Source of the DNA: TH-plancto1 sp031431195
GTDB taxonomy: Bacteria > Planctomycetota > Planctomycetia > Planctomycetales > Planctomycetaceae
DNA: 12,999 bases
Direction of reading: 5' to 3'
Assembly: GCA_031431195.1 (NCBI GenBank)
Contig: JANPCU010000360.1
Coordinates: forward strand, 1-12,999
Under the pieces are notes generated by a model. The model was not told the DNA's origin. It ran no database searches and worked only from the letters and a program-made list of their open reading frames with translations. Position numbers and translations under genes: made by a program. Positions within the stretch are counted from its first letter, which is position 1; each line of letters starts with the position of its first letter. Positions 1-8,193 of this stretch are shown one piece after another.

Positions 1-1
1 G

Positions 2-208
2 CTGGTCAAAGAAATGAACGACCGCGTCAAAGGAAACGAGATGTTCTGGCCCCCAAAGATAACACAGGCCCCGCAAGGAGCCGAAGCCATCCTCCCACTC
101 CGCTCCGCCGCCCTCAGCGGCGACGGCCGCCTCGTCCAACATCTCTCCACAAGACCCGGCTGCTGTGATGTCCGAAAAATGGGGGTGAAACAGGAAATCA
201 AAAGCTGA
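2..208 (+). CDS. C-terminal part of an ISKra4-type transposase (5' end outside window)
   Basis: This frame is open from the first complete codon at base 2 and ends at TGA 206-208, so the gene starts upstream of the window. The visible residues contain a pattern I recognise from the C-terminus of ISKra4-family transposases: LVKEMN, RVKG.EMFW, GAEAIL.LR, AALS.DGRL, then HL.TRPG. In family members the stretch between FW and GAEAIL is, from memory, only a few residues; here it is longer (PPKITQAPQ). The tail after TRPG also departs from the usual Arg-rich ending. The copy may therefore be degenerate. The catalytic core would lie further left and cannot be checked. The identification is from motif memory, not a search. 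Confidence 0.6.
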   Translation: MVKEMNDRVKGNEMFWPPKITQAPQGAEAILPLRSAALSGDGRLVQHLSTRPGCCDVRKMGVKQEIKS

Positions 209-245
209 CATGCACCCGGGGAGCGGCCAGAGTTCACGTCCCCAA

Positions 246-279
246 AGACTTCCGAAGTCTTCCGAGACTTCGGAAGTCT
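246..279. repeat. Perfect intergenic palindrome (REP-like hairpin)
   Basis: The arms AGACTTCCGAAGTC (246-259) and GACTTCGGAAGTCT (266-279) are exact reverse complements around the loop TTCCGA. Each arm is itself a palindrome around one central base (GACTTC-C-GAAGTC and GACTTC-G-GAAGTC), so GACTTC/GAAGTC units occur four times in 34 bases. No T-run follows, so an intrinsic terminator is unlikely. This self-palindromic design is typical of dispersed REP-type elements, but copy number cannot be seen here. Confidence 0.7.
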
Positions 280-512
280 AGCGGGTACGTTTCCACAGAC
301 CGATCGCCTGTTGCCTCTTCATCCCCGTTCATTGGCGGTCCCAACTTTAAGCCCCGACGCACTGCGGGGAATCTCAGCTGGCTTTCCTGATTCACATGCC
401 ATCGTCGCTTCGAGACTCCGCTTGGACGACAACGCCGAAAAACCCCGCTACTATTACGACCAGAAACCATCGTTGGGGAGTGTGTCTACGTCGACGCCAC
501 TCTCCCACGTCT

Positions 513-518
513 GAGGAA
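513..518 (+). promoter_or_regulatory. Ribosome binding site of the 527 gene
   Basis: GAGGAA lies 8 bases before the ATG at 527 and supports that start codon. Confidence 0.7.
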
Positions 519-526
519 CTGTATCG

Positions 527-1087
527 ATGTCTGAACGCTCTCTCGCCATTCTGTTTGCCGTGCTGACGGCCATCTTCTGGGGAGTCTACGGACCGGCCCT
601 CGGAAACGCTCGCAGCGCGTCCAAACCGCCGGAATGGAGTGCATTCAAGCCCTACCTGTTCATCGGGGTCGCCTACCTCGTCTGGGCCTGCGTGGGTGGC
701 GCAGTGGCCATGAAGGGAATGGGGGACAACTTCTCGTTCAGTGGGAAGTTCTACCCAGCTGCGAAATGGGGTTTCCTGGCAGGCTCGCTCGGAGCCTTTG
801 GGGCTTTGACCCTGACCTTTGCCGTCATGAACGCGGGGAAGTCTGGCTCCGGCCCCGGGCTAGTGATGCCCATCGTCTTCGGAGGAGCGGTCACAGTCAC
901 GGCGATCACGCAATACCTGATGTTCAAGAGCAAGGGGGCCCACTTCGAGCCGATGCTAGGCGTCGGGATGCTCCTGGTCGCCATCGGCATTGTGATCGTG
1001 GCTAGGAACACTTCGCACGGGGGGCACGCTCCTCCGAAGCCCGCGACACCGCCGGTGACAGCCGCTGTGCCGGATGCACCCAAGTAG
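527..1087 (+). CDS. Small five-helix membrane protein, half-size DMT/EamA-like
   Basis: This is a 186-residue hydrophobic protein with five predicted transmembrane helices at about residues 5-25, 43-62, 80-102, 111-133 and 142-159. A polar, Pro/Ala-rich tail runs from 161 to 186. The first helix carries FWGVYGPAL and the fourth follows a Gly/Pro loop (GSGPGLVMP). Five helices equal one half of a classical 10-helix EamA-type drug/metabolite transporter, so a dimer would be needed for a full-size transporter. Substrate is unknown and transport itself is inferred from topology. I recall similar uncharacterised proteins from planctomycetes, but this is not confirmed by search. The ATG has a good ribosome binding site (GAGGAA). 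It lies alone, 296 bases upstream of acs and separated from it by inverted repeats, so co-transcription is doubtful. Confidence 0.75.
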   Translation: MSERSLAILFAVLTAIFWGVYGPALGNARSASKPPEWSAFKPYLFIGVAYLVWACVGGAVAMKGMGDNFSFSGKFYPAAKWGFLAGSLGAFGALTLTFAVMNAGKSGSGPGLVMPIVFGGAVTVTAITQYLMFKSKGAHFEPMLGVGMLLVAIGIVIVARNTSHGGHAPPKPATPPVTAAVPDAPK

Positions 1088-1121
1088 TCGATTCGAGTGA
1101 GCGTCACGGCGTTCGGCCAAT

Positions 1122-1214
1122 GGCACTGACATTGTCGCCTTTTTCACCGATTTGGGCGTCATTTTTCGGAGAAAAAGGCGACAATCTCGGTCCGCAGACC
1201 CGGCAGTCAGTGCC
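1122..1214. repeat. Nested long inverted repeat, MITE- or REP-like
   Basis: A continuous 24-base left arm (1122-1145) pairs with a split right arm. ATTGTCGCCTTTTTC 1131-1145 matches GAAAAAGGCGACAAT 1171-1185 perfectly around a 25-base loop. GGCACTGAC 1122-1130 matches GTCAGTGCC 1206-1214 perfectly, with a 20-base unpaired insert (1186-1205) on the right side. An extra small hairpin, CGGCA 1201-1205 with TGCCG 1211-1215, competes with the outer pairing. It begins 34 bases after the stop of the membrane protein gene. It is long for a terminator and has no terminal T-run, so a small non-autonomous mobile element is more likely. Confidence 0.7.
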
Positions 1215-1325
1215 GTGGACGCTCGCGGCTGGCGTACACGAAGAGGAACCGGCGGCGAGTGCCGTGCCTCTCACTCAGGTTTGCACCGGAATCGAGTTCT
1301 CCTTACGCTCGATGCCGTCACCACA

Positions 1326-1345
1326 CCCCGGACTCACGTCCGGGG
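1326..1345. repeat. Perfect hairpin in the acs leader
   Basis: CCCCGGA (1326-1332) and TCCGGGG (1339-1345) pair perfectly around the loop CTCACG. It ends 38 bases before the acs start codon, so it would lie in the 5' leader if transcription starts upstream. The sequence resembles a short palindrome I remember as frequent in planctomycete spacers; that recollection is unverified. An attenuator or RNA-stability role is possible, but nothing specific shows it. Confidence 0.6.
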
Positions 1346-1383
1346 CTCGCTGTCTTTCTGAATCTCAACCCTCAGAGCTTCCC

Positions 1384-3345
<1,962 letters not shown>

Positions 3346-3382
3346 GCTAGTGCTGGGTCACGTCTTGATCTTCAGGAAAAGG

Positions 3383-3434
3383 AGACAGGAATGTCTGCCC
3401 CACTGCGGAGTGGCACAGACATTCCTGTCTGTGC
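3383..3434. repeat. Nested palindromic repeat between convergent acs and ugd
   Basis: AGACAGGAATGTCTG (3383-3397) and CAGACATTCCTGTCT (3416-3430) are exact reverse complements. CCACT 3400-3404 and AGTGG 3409-3413 extend the stem towards the loop. Each arm is also self-palindromic: GCACAGACA 3413-3421 and TGTCTGTGC 3426-3434 form a perfect 9-bp hairpin with the loop TTCC. Its position between two convergent genes suits a bidirectional transcription stop, although no T-run follows. The repeated self-complementary unit looks like a REP-type dispersed element. Confidence 0.7.
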
Positions 3435-3479
3435 GAACTGAAGACGGATTATCAACTGCTCGAATGGACCACCAAGTTG

Positions 3480-3550
3480 AACTTGCGGGTCGCTACGTTC
3501 GCCAGAACGTGGGCTGAAAGCCCACAAGCGGTCGCCGAAGCCCGCAAGTT
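3480..3550. repeat. Inverted repeat with internal hairpin near the ugd 3' end
   Basis: The outer arms AACTTGCGGG (3480-3489) and CCCGCAAGTT (3541-3550) are perfect reverse complements. Between them GTGGGCT 3509-3515 and AGCCCAC 3519-3525 make a tight hairpin with a GAA loop. The element ends 20 bases from the ugd stop codon. A further hairpin, CAAGCC 3566-3571 with GGCTTG 3575-3580, spans that stop codon. These could help stop ugd transcription, but none has a T-run. It looks like a separate repeat family from the one at 3383-3434. Confidence 0.6.
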
Positions 3551-3570
3551 GATGTGGGGGGACCACAAGC

Positions 3571-4884
3571 CTATGGCTTGGGAATGAGCAGGCCGATGCC
3601 GGAGTAGATGAACCCGGCTTTGGACATCTTGGCGGGGTTGTACAGATTGCGGCCGTCGAAGATCACTGGGGCCTTCATCTTGTGCTTCAGGTAATCGAAG
3701 TCCGGGGTGCGGTACTCGTTCCACTCGGTCACGATCGCCAGGCAGTCGGCACCGTCGACGGCATCGTAATGGTGGGTGTGGTAGGTCAGCTTGCCGCCGA
3801 AGATCTCTTTGACGTTCTCGATCGCGACCGGGTCATTGACGTGGACTTCGGCTCCGGCACCGAGCAGCTGTTCGATGAGGACGAGGGCTGGGGCCTCGCG
3901 AATGTCGTCCGTCTTGGGCTTGAAGGCCAAGCCCCAGAGGGCGATTTTCTTGCCCTCGAGGTGGCCGCTGAAGTGTTCGCGGATTTTGGAAAACAAGACG
4001 TTCTTCTGCTGGTTGTTGACGTTGTCGACCGCCTCCAGCATGTGCAGCTTCATCCCCGTCTCGCGAGCGACGCTGAACAACGCGCGGACATCCTTCGGAA
4101 AGCAGGAGCCGCCGTAGCCGACGCCGGGGAACAGAAACGCAAAGCCGATACGTTGGTCGTGGCCGATGCCGCGCCGCACTTCGTTGATGTCCGCTCCGAC
4201 ACGCTCACACAGGTTCGCCATCTCGTTGATGAAACTGATCTTGGTGGCCAGCAGACAGTTGGCGACATACTTCGTCATCTCCGCACTTTCGAGGCCCATG
4301 GCCAGGAATGGCTTTTCGGTGCGGAGGAATGGCTTGTAGAGTTCCTGGAGAACGTCCGCTGGTTCAGGACGGTCCGAGCCCACAACGACGCGGTCGGGCT
4401 TCGTGAAGTCATCAATGGCGCAGCCTTCCTTGAGGAACTCGGGATTCGAAGCGACATCCACATCGCGCCCGAGCAGCTCCTTCAAGCGGTTAGCGACCTT
4501 GCGATTGGTGCCAACCGGGACCGTGCTCTTGATCACAACCACCACGTCTTTGGAAAGATGCGGGGCGATGGAGTCGGCAGCTGCGAACAAGTATTTGAGG
4601 TCGGCTGATCCGTCTTCGCCCTGCGGTGTGCCGACGGCGAGGAAGACACAATTGGCGGTGGGGACGCACTCGGAGACCTGAGTGGTGAACTTCAGGCGGC
4701 CATGAGAGACATTACGAGTCACCATTTCGGTGAGACCGGGCTCGTAGATTGGAATGTCGCCTTGGCGAAGTCGCTCGACTTTTTTATGGTCGATATCGAC
4801 GCACACGACCTCATTGCCGCTGTCTGCAAAGCACGTTCCGGTGACGAGGCCCACGTACCCCGTGCCGATCATGACAATTCTCAC
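3571..4884 (-). CDS. ugd: UDP-glucose 6-dehydrogenase
   Basis: This enzyme oxidises UDP-glucose to UDP-glucuronate with two NAD+, supplying precursor for exopolysaccharide or LPS sugars. The 437 residues match the family length. The N-terminal Rossmann fold shows GTGYVGLVTG (7-16), with D30 at the NAD-ribose position. Active-site residues all have counterparts: T121 in KSTVPVG, E149 in NPEFLKEG, K205 and N209 in TKYVAN, and the nucleophile C261 with D265 in GGSCFPKD. The C-terminal UDP-binding domain carries FDGRN. Translation starts at GTG (4884), with AGGAG 7 bases upstream; the next ATG (residue 5) would cut into the Rossmann strand. It is transcribed toward acs. The gene upstream on this strand ends in a strong terminator, so ugd probably has its own promoter. 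Confidence 0.95.
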   Translation of the reverse strand: MRIVMIGTGYVGLVTGTCFADSGNEVVCVDIDHKKVERLRQGDIPIYEPGLTEMVTRNVSHGRLKFTTQVSECVPTANCVFLAVGTPQGEDGSADLKYLFAAADSIAPHLSKDVVVVIKSTVPVGTNRKVANRLKELLGRDVDVASNPEFLKEGCAIDDFTKPDRVVVGSDRPEPADVLQELYKPFLRTEKPFLAMGLESAEMTKYVANCLLATKISFINEMANLCERVGADINEVRRGIGHDQRIGFAFLFPGVGYGGSCFPKDVRALFSVARETGMKLHMLEAVDNVNNQQKNVLFSKIREHFSGHLEGKKIALWGLAFKPKTDDIREAPALVLIEQLLGAGAEVHVNDPVAIENVKEIFGGKLTYHTHHYDAVDGADCLAIVTEWNEYRTPDFDYLKHKMKAPVIFDGRNLYNPAKMSKAGFIYSGIGLLIPKP

Positions 4885-4891
4885 AACTCAT

Positions 4892-4896
4892 CTCCT
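4892..4896 (-). promoter_or_regulatory. Ribosome binding site deciding the GTG start of ugd
   Basis: On the minus strand AGGAG (CTCCT on the plus strand) sits 7 bases before GTG at 4884, which supports that rare start codon over the ATG four codons downstream. Confidence 0.75.
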
Positions 4897-4949
4897 GGCG
4901 TGCGGGGCGAGACCCCGTGACAGCGGCTCATCGCGACTTTCCACAAATT

Positions 4950-4958
4950 AGTATATCA
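4950..4958 (-). promoter_or_regulatory. Candidate extended -10 promoter of ugd
   Basis: On the minus strand this reads TGATATACT, which is TGn directly joined to the -10 box TATACT (AGTATA at 4950-4955 on the plus strand). A TGn extension can compensate for a poor -35, and no good -35 box is visible at 17-18 bases. It lies in a locally AT-rich patch, the only one in this spacer, giving a leader of about 60 bases. The box is a prediction from consensus only. Confidence 0.45.
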
Positions 4959-5053
4959 CGAAAGCATTGCGTGGGTTGAACGGGGGACTGGATCCCGGGT
5001 GATGAGGCGGAGTCTGCTCCTTTTGACACAGGCCTGATCGCTACAAGTCGATT

Positions 5054-5105
5054 GAAAAGAAAAACCCGTGAAACCGGGACAGGGCCTGTCCATGATTTCA
5101 CGGGT
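5054..5105 (-). terminator. Rho-independent terminator of the 5171-7354 gene
   Basis: ACCCGTGAAA (5064-5073) and TTTCACGGGT (5096-5105) pair perfectly. Inside the loop GGACAG 5077-5082 and CTGTCC 5086-5091 form a second stem. Read on the minus strand, the hairpin is followed directly by a T-rich tract (TTTTCTTTTC, complement of 5054-5063). This is the classical terminator arrangement and lies 66-120 bases past the stop codon at 5171. It should insulate ugd from the gene upstream. Confidence 0.85.
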
Positions 5106-5145
5106 ATGAGCGAACGGATCGACTCGAATTGTTGGACCGTTAGAA

Positions 5146-5159
5146 GTGGAGTGTTCCAC
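5146..5159 (-). other. Small hairpin just after the 5171 stop codon
   Basis: GTGGA 5146-5150 and TCCAC 5155-5159 pair around a GTGT loop, 11 bases downstream of the stop codon on the minus strand. It may add to the terminator at 5054-5105 or be chance. Confidence 0.3.
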
Positions 5160-5170
5160 GGCTCACGGGT

Positions 5171-7354
5171 CTAGCGAGCCTGGATGGAGATCCAGCCATC
5201 ACGAGCATCAATGCTCAGGATGCTCAGGCGAATCGTCTTACCCTCGATGGTCTGGTTAAATTCCCCTTTCAGGGTCTTATTCTCACCCATGGCGGTCTGG
5301 ATGTACTGGATCATGACCTTGGACCGGATCACCTGGCCATCTGGGTCAACAACCTTCACGAATCCGCGTTCCATGAAGACTTGATTCCCCTCGACTCGAA
5401 AGGTGAATGGCACGGTGATGGTCTGGACGGGAATCGGATCTCCGTTCTCGGGGATCAATCCTGCCCGAATGATGATCTTGATTTTCCCGCCGTCCGCTTG
5501 CATGCGGATCGGGTCCACAGTGTCGAAGACCAATTTGCTGTTGGATGGCTGGCTGGCTGCGGCCTCGCCGGACCCCTTCAGATCGATCGTCTTTCCGAAC
5601 AATTTGCTGAGGCGCTCCTCGAGATGCTCACGGACTTGTGTGTCCGTCATCGTCTGGCCCGCGAAGTCGAACCGCTCCGCAAAGTTGCTCATCAGGCTTT
5701 CGTGAGTCTGGATGAGTACGCCATTGGTGGGCACCGAATAGTTCGGCGCTGGATTTGCGCCCCCGAGTTCGTTCGCTTCCATCAAGCGGGTACGGACCAG
5801 AACCTCGCTGTCGGTGCTGCTCCAGTGCATGGCATCCGGGTACATCCCCTGCTCGCGCAGCGGCCCCCAGACTCGGGATTCGATTTCCAAGGTTGCCTTG
5901 TCGAACTTCGACCGGGACTCGTTGTCCAAGCGAGGCCCAACCTCGTCACGGATCTGAGTCGAAGTGTAGGCATTCGCCTCGCCCGTCTTCCCTTGAGCGA
6001 CATCCAGAGCGATCCCGTCGGCGATGCGGCCAATGATGGGAATCCAACTCTGTCGAGCGCGAGCGCTATAGATATTCGTACTGGCATTCACTCCCACCGT
6101 TGCGGGCGTCGTAGAGAACGACCGGCCATCGAAGAAAATACCCTTCTCGGCATGGAACTGGTGGTTTCCCGTGGCAAACACCGTCGCTTGGGAAGTCGAA
6201 CCCGTGGTGTTCGCATTGATTTGACCATCGACCGACAACTGAATGAAGGCCGTATCACCGCTCGGACGCAAATCGACATTGATCGAGGTATTTGTGCATT
6301 GAGACCCATTGACGCGGGCTCCCATGACGCACTGATTGATCCACGAGGAATCGTTGCGGCTCTCGCCCATCACACGCTGCAAGAGCCCCTCGGAGGCGAC
6401 CACTCTCAGGTTGTAGTTGTAATAGTGATTCCTCATCAGAGAGGACAGCCGGGCTCCGCCGTCTGGGGCGAAACTCTTCAGGCTCACATAGGCCGCACGA
6501 GTCTGCTCAGCCGCAGCTGTCGACCCACTCTCCTCGAACTGATCGATGGCGGTCAGGAATTGTCCGGCGAGCTGACGTGCGGGGTCGGTGGTCGCGCCCT
6601 CTACAGGCGAGGTGATTGCCTGCGTCAGCGCGCTCAGGGCGGAATTCAATCGCACCAACGACGAGCGAGACAGAAACGACTTTTGGGCGTCATTCCATTC
6701 GACAGCCGGGCTCAGTTTGCGAGTCACCTTGGCCAGTAGTTCGACGGATGAGGGGGAATTGTCACTCGTGTTGGCGGTATTGGCGAGTGCATCGAGTTCC
6801 AGATAAGGCACCCACAGGTCGCCGCCCTGAAAGGTGGAGATGTCCGATCGCACGTTGGCGATGGCTGACTTCAATTCGGAATAGCAACTGTCGGTTCGCA
6901 ACTTCTGCCCGACTTGCGGGTCCGCTTCCAACACATCAAGCACAGCGGAGTAAACATCCAGTCGGCGATTCAGTCGTCCGTGCAGGTCCGCCAAGGGACC
7001 GTGAAGTTGTGTGAACGAACTATCCTTCAGAGCGATCTCCATCACCATCGCCTTGGATTTCAGCTGAGCCAGCAGGCTTCGCTGAGCGACAATATCCATG
7101 GCTTCGTCGGAATAGAGCTGCTCCACAAGGGCGTTGGTCTCAATGCCCCATGCCGCCCAATTGCCGTCCAATAAATCGAAGTCTTCCGACTTCAGGCCCG
7201 CAGGAGACTTACCGGGAACTAAGCCTCGAAGTCCAAGCCCTGTCGGCTGAGCATCGACGGCCCAAGACGAAGCGGTGGCAAACAGCAGACAAATCGCGCC
7301 ACCTCGAATCCAGCGTTTGGCTTGACCTGCTCGGCGTTCTTGGTTCTGAATCAT
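5171..7354 (-). CDS. Large secreted protein of unknown function, planctomycete-type
   Basis: I do not recognise a named family. Using ATG 7354 (727 residues), the N-terminus has a basic stretch (KRWIRGG) and a hydrophobic core (AICLLFATASSWAV) ending in AVDA-QP, a plausible Sec signal peptide cut near residue 35. Residues of about 55-310 look helical. A Gly/Asn/Ser/Thr-rich, probably beta-rich part follows at about 340-430, with two nearby cysteines (C342, C353) that could form a disulfide. The rest ends in a beta-type region (about 605-727) with Asp/Gly turns. No catalytic motif is visible. I recall similarly built secreted proteins in planctomycetes, unverified. An in-frame TTG at 7363 is an alternative start: GAAGGGA lies only 2-3 bases before the TTG but about 11 bases before the ATG. 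The gene is monocistronic, with a strong terminator downstream. Confidence 0.8.
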   Translation of the reverse strand: MIQNQERRAGQAKRWIRGGAICLLFATASSWAVDAQPTGLGLRGLVPGKSPAGLKSEDFDLLDGNWAAWGIETNALVEQLYSDEAMDIVAQRSLLAQLKSKAMVMEIALKDSSFTQLHGPLADLHGRLNRRLDVYSAVLDVLEADPQVGQKLRTDSCYSELKSAIANVRSDISTFQGGDLWVPYLELDALANTANTSDNSPSSVELLAKVTRKLSPAVEWNDAQKSFLSRSSLVRLNSALSALTQAITSPVEGATTDPARQLAGQFLTAIDQFEESGSTAAAEQTRAAYVSLKSFAPDGGARLSSLMRNHYYNYNLRVVASEGLLQRVMGESRNDSSWINQCVMGARVNGSQCTNTSINVDLRPSGDTAFIQLSVDGQINANTTGSTSQATVFATGNHQFHAEKGIFFDGRSFSTTPATVGVNASTNIYSARARQSWIPIIGRIADGIALDVAQGKTGEANAYTSTQIRDEVGPRLDNESRSKFDKATLEIESRVWGPLREQGMYPDAMHWSSTDSEVLVRTRLMEANELGGANPAPNYSVPTNGVLIQTHESLMSNFAERFDFAGQTMTDTQVREHLEERLSKLFGKTIDLKGSGEAAASQPSNSKLVFDTVDPIRMQADGGKIKIIIRAGLIPENGDPIPVQTITVPFTFRVEGNQVFMERGFVKVVDPDGQVIRSKVMIQYIQTAMGENKTLKGEFNQTIEGKTIRLSILSIDARDGWISIQAR

Positions 7355-7664
7355 GCTTGCCAATGTCCCTTCAATGAGGCTGAATCTTACCCGAGCGGAG
7401 AGTCAACCTGCGAAATGTATCGCCTGACCCGCCACTGGAACCTGCGAGCGGAGCGACCGAGCCCCACTGCTTGAGTCACTCCTGAGAGGAATCCCCGTTA
7501 CAGCTAGATCGGTCGGTTAGCCTCGCTTGATAAAGACATACTACGGAGACTGTGCAATCTATTCAAACCCCACAGTCGTCAAACTCCGAGAAATCGTTAA
7601 TTCTTCATCTTGCCGATCCTCTCGACTGCTGCCACAAACCTGTCCGTCCACAGCGCTGATGAGT

Positions 7665-7679
7665 GAGTGCGAGACGCAC
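7665..7679 (+). repeat. Short palindromic repeat, copy 1
   Basis: GAGTGCGAGACGCAC contains the perfect hairpin GTGCG-AGA-CGCAC. A second copy in reverse orientation lies at 8045-8059 with one mismatch. Confidence 0.5.
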
Positions 7680-7863
7680 TTGGTGATTGTTCCCGAGGAT
7701 CGTTCGGCGTATTCCTCAAGAGCTGGTGATTCTTTGCGCTGACAATGAAGGCCGTGGCTGCACCTGATCCGGGGGGAGTCTGGTGCGGGACCAGCGTCAT
7801 CACGGCGACGGACGTGTTCCTCGGGTCGGTACGGCAGCTTTCTGTCAGGCGAAGGAAAATAGA

Positions 7864-7988
7864 GTGGAAACGCAGAGGGCGCGGAGGACGCGGAGAATCT
7901 TTCGGGGGATGAGTGAGGCTACCTCCCGGTCGACTTCACGTCTCTGCTCTGCTCTTCCTCGGCGCTCTCAGCGTCCTCTGCGTTTCAC
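7864..7988. repeat. Imperfect inverted repeat with GCAGAGG/GCGGAGG units
   Basis: The left arm (7864-7897) begins GTGGAAACGCAGAGGGCGCG and contains three near-copies of a CGC-GAGG-type unit. The right arm (7955-7988) ends CCTCTGCGTTTCAC. Read in reverse complement it aligns to the left arm along about 34 bases with one indel and roughly six mismatches. About 57 bases separate the arms. It has the shape of a small non-autonomous element. Purine-rich GCAGAG-unit repeats of this type are, to my knowledge, dispersed in several bacterial phyla, but this copy was not searched. Confidence 0.65.
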
Positions 7989-8044
7989 ACTTCCCCTGAT
8001 TGGAGGCTGGGCGGAGTTCCGTGTGCCAGCGCTGGGGCGGCAAA

Positions 8045-8059
8045 GTGTGTCTCGCACTC
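8045..8059 (-). repeat. Short palindromic repeat, copy 2 (inverted)
   Basis: The reverse complement GAGTGCGAGACACAC matches copy 1 at 7665-7679 in 14 of 15 bases, and CTT follows in both. The single change breaks one base pair of the hairpin. Confidence 0.45.
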
Positions 8060-8193
8060 TTGAAGAGATGAAGAGACGCGATGTCAACATCGACATTGCC
8101 TCCGGGCGTCGATTTCCATTAGAACCAGTTTTCCCCGGACGCCCTGTTACGGGGCCATTGAATTCACACCACCGCGGAAAGGAGTCCGCTCTG

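Larger units (their letters stand above)
209..526. other. Spacer between transposase remnant and membrane protein gene
   Basis: No convincing gene lies in this 318-base stretch; short frames on both strands have no ribosome binding site and no recognisable protein. It holds a perfect palindrome at 246-279, listed separately, and a weaker hairpin with arms CCCCG 352-356 and CGGGG 365-369. The transposon end should lie just after 208, but I could not define a terminal inverted repeat without the left end of the element. I see no promoter with well-spaced -35 and -10 boxes for the gene at 527. Confidence 0.5.
7355..8193. other. Long divergent spacer built of repeat fragments
   Basis: About 840 bases separate the minus-strand secreted protein gene from lpxD. 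The lpxD frame stays open back to 7783, but the extra 137 residues lack similarity to LpxD N-termini and translate an inverted repeat (7864-7988). A 68-codon minus frame (7597-7803) has no ribosome binding site and I do not recognise its product. The spacer also holds two oppositely oriented copies of a short GTGCGAGAC-type palindrome (7665-7679 and 8045-8059). Promoters for both flanking genes must lie here, but I found none with convincing boxes. TTGACT on the minus strand near 7403-7408 lacks a correctly spaced -10. Confidence 0.55.

Noticed and set aside
3682..4608. 308-codon open frame on the plus strand
   Set aside because: It is the complement of ugd, whose active-site residues prove the minus-strand reading.
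5381..6739. 452-codon open frame on the plus strand
   Set aside because: It lies antisense to the secreted protein gene, has no recognisable domain or ribosome binding site, and is explained by GC-rich codon shadowing.
7403..7420. TTGACT/TAAGAT promoter for the 5171-7354 gene
   Set aside because: The two boxes on the minus strand are separated by only about 11 bases, too short for a sigma-70 promoter.
7597..7803. 68-residue minus-strand frame
   Set aside because: No ribosome binding site precedes it, the composition is unremarkable and the region is repeat-rich, so coding is not supported.
7783..8193. N-terminal extension of the lpxD frame (137 residues)
   Set aside because: It runs through an inverted repeat, is unlike LpxD N-termini, and the ATG at 8194 has an AAGGAG ribosome binding site.
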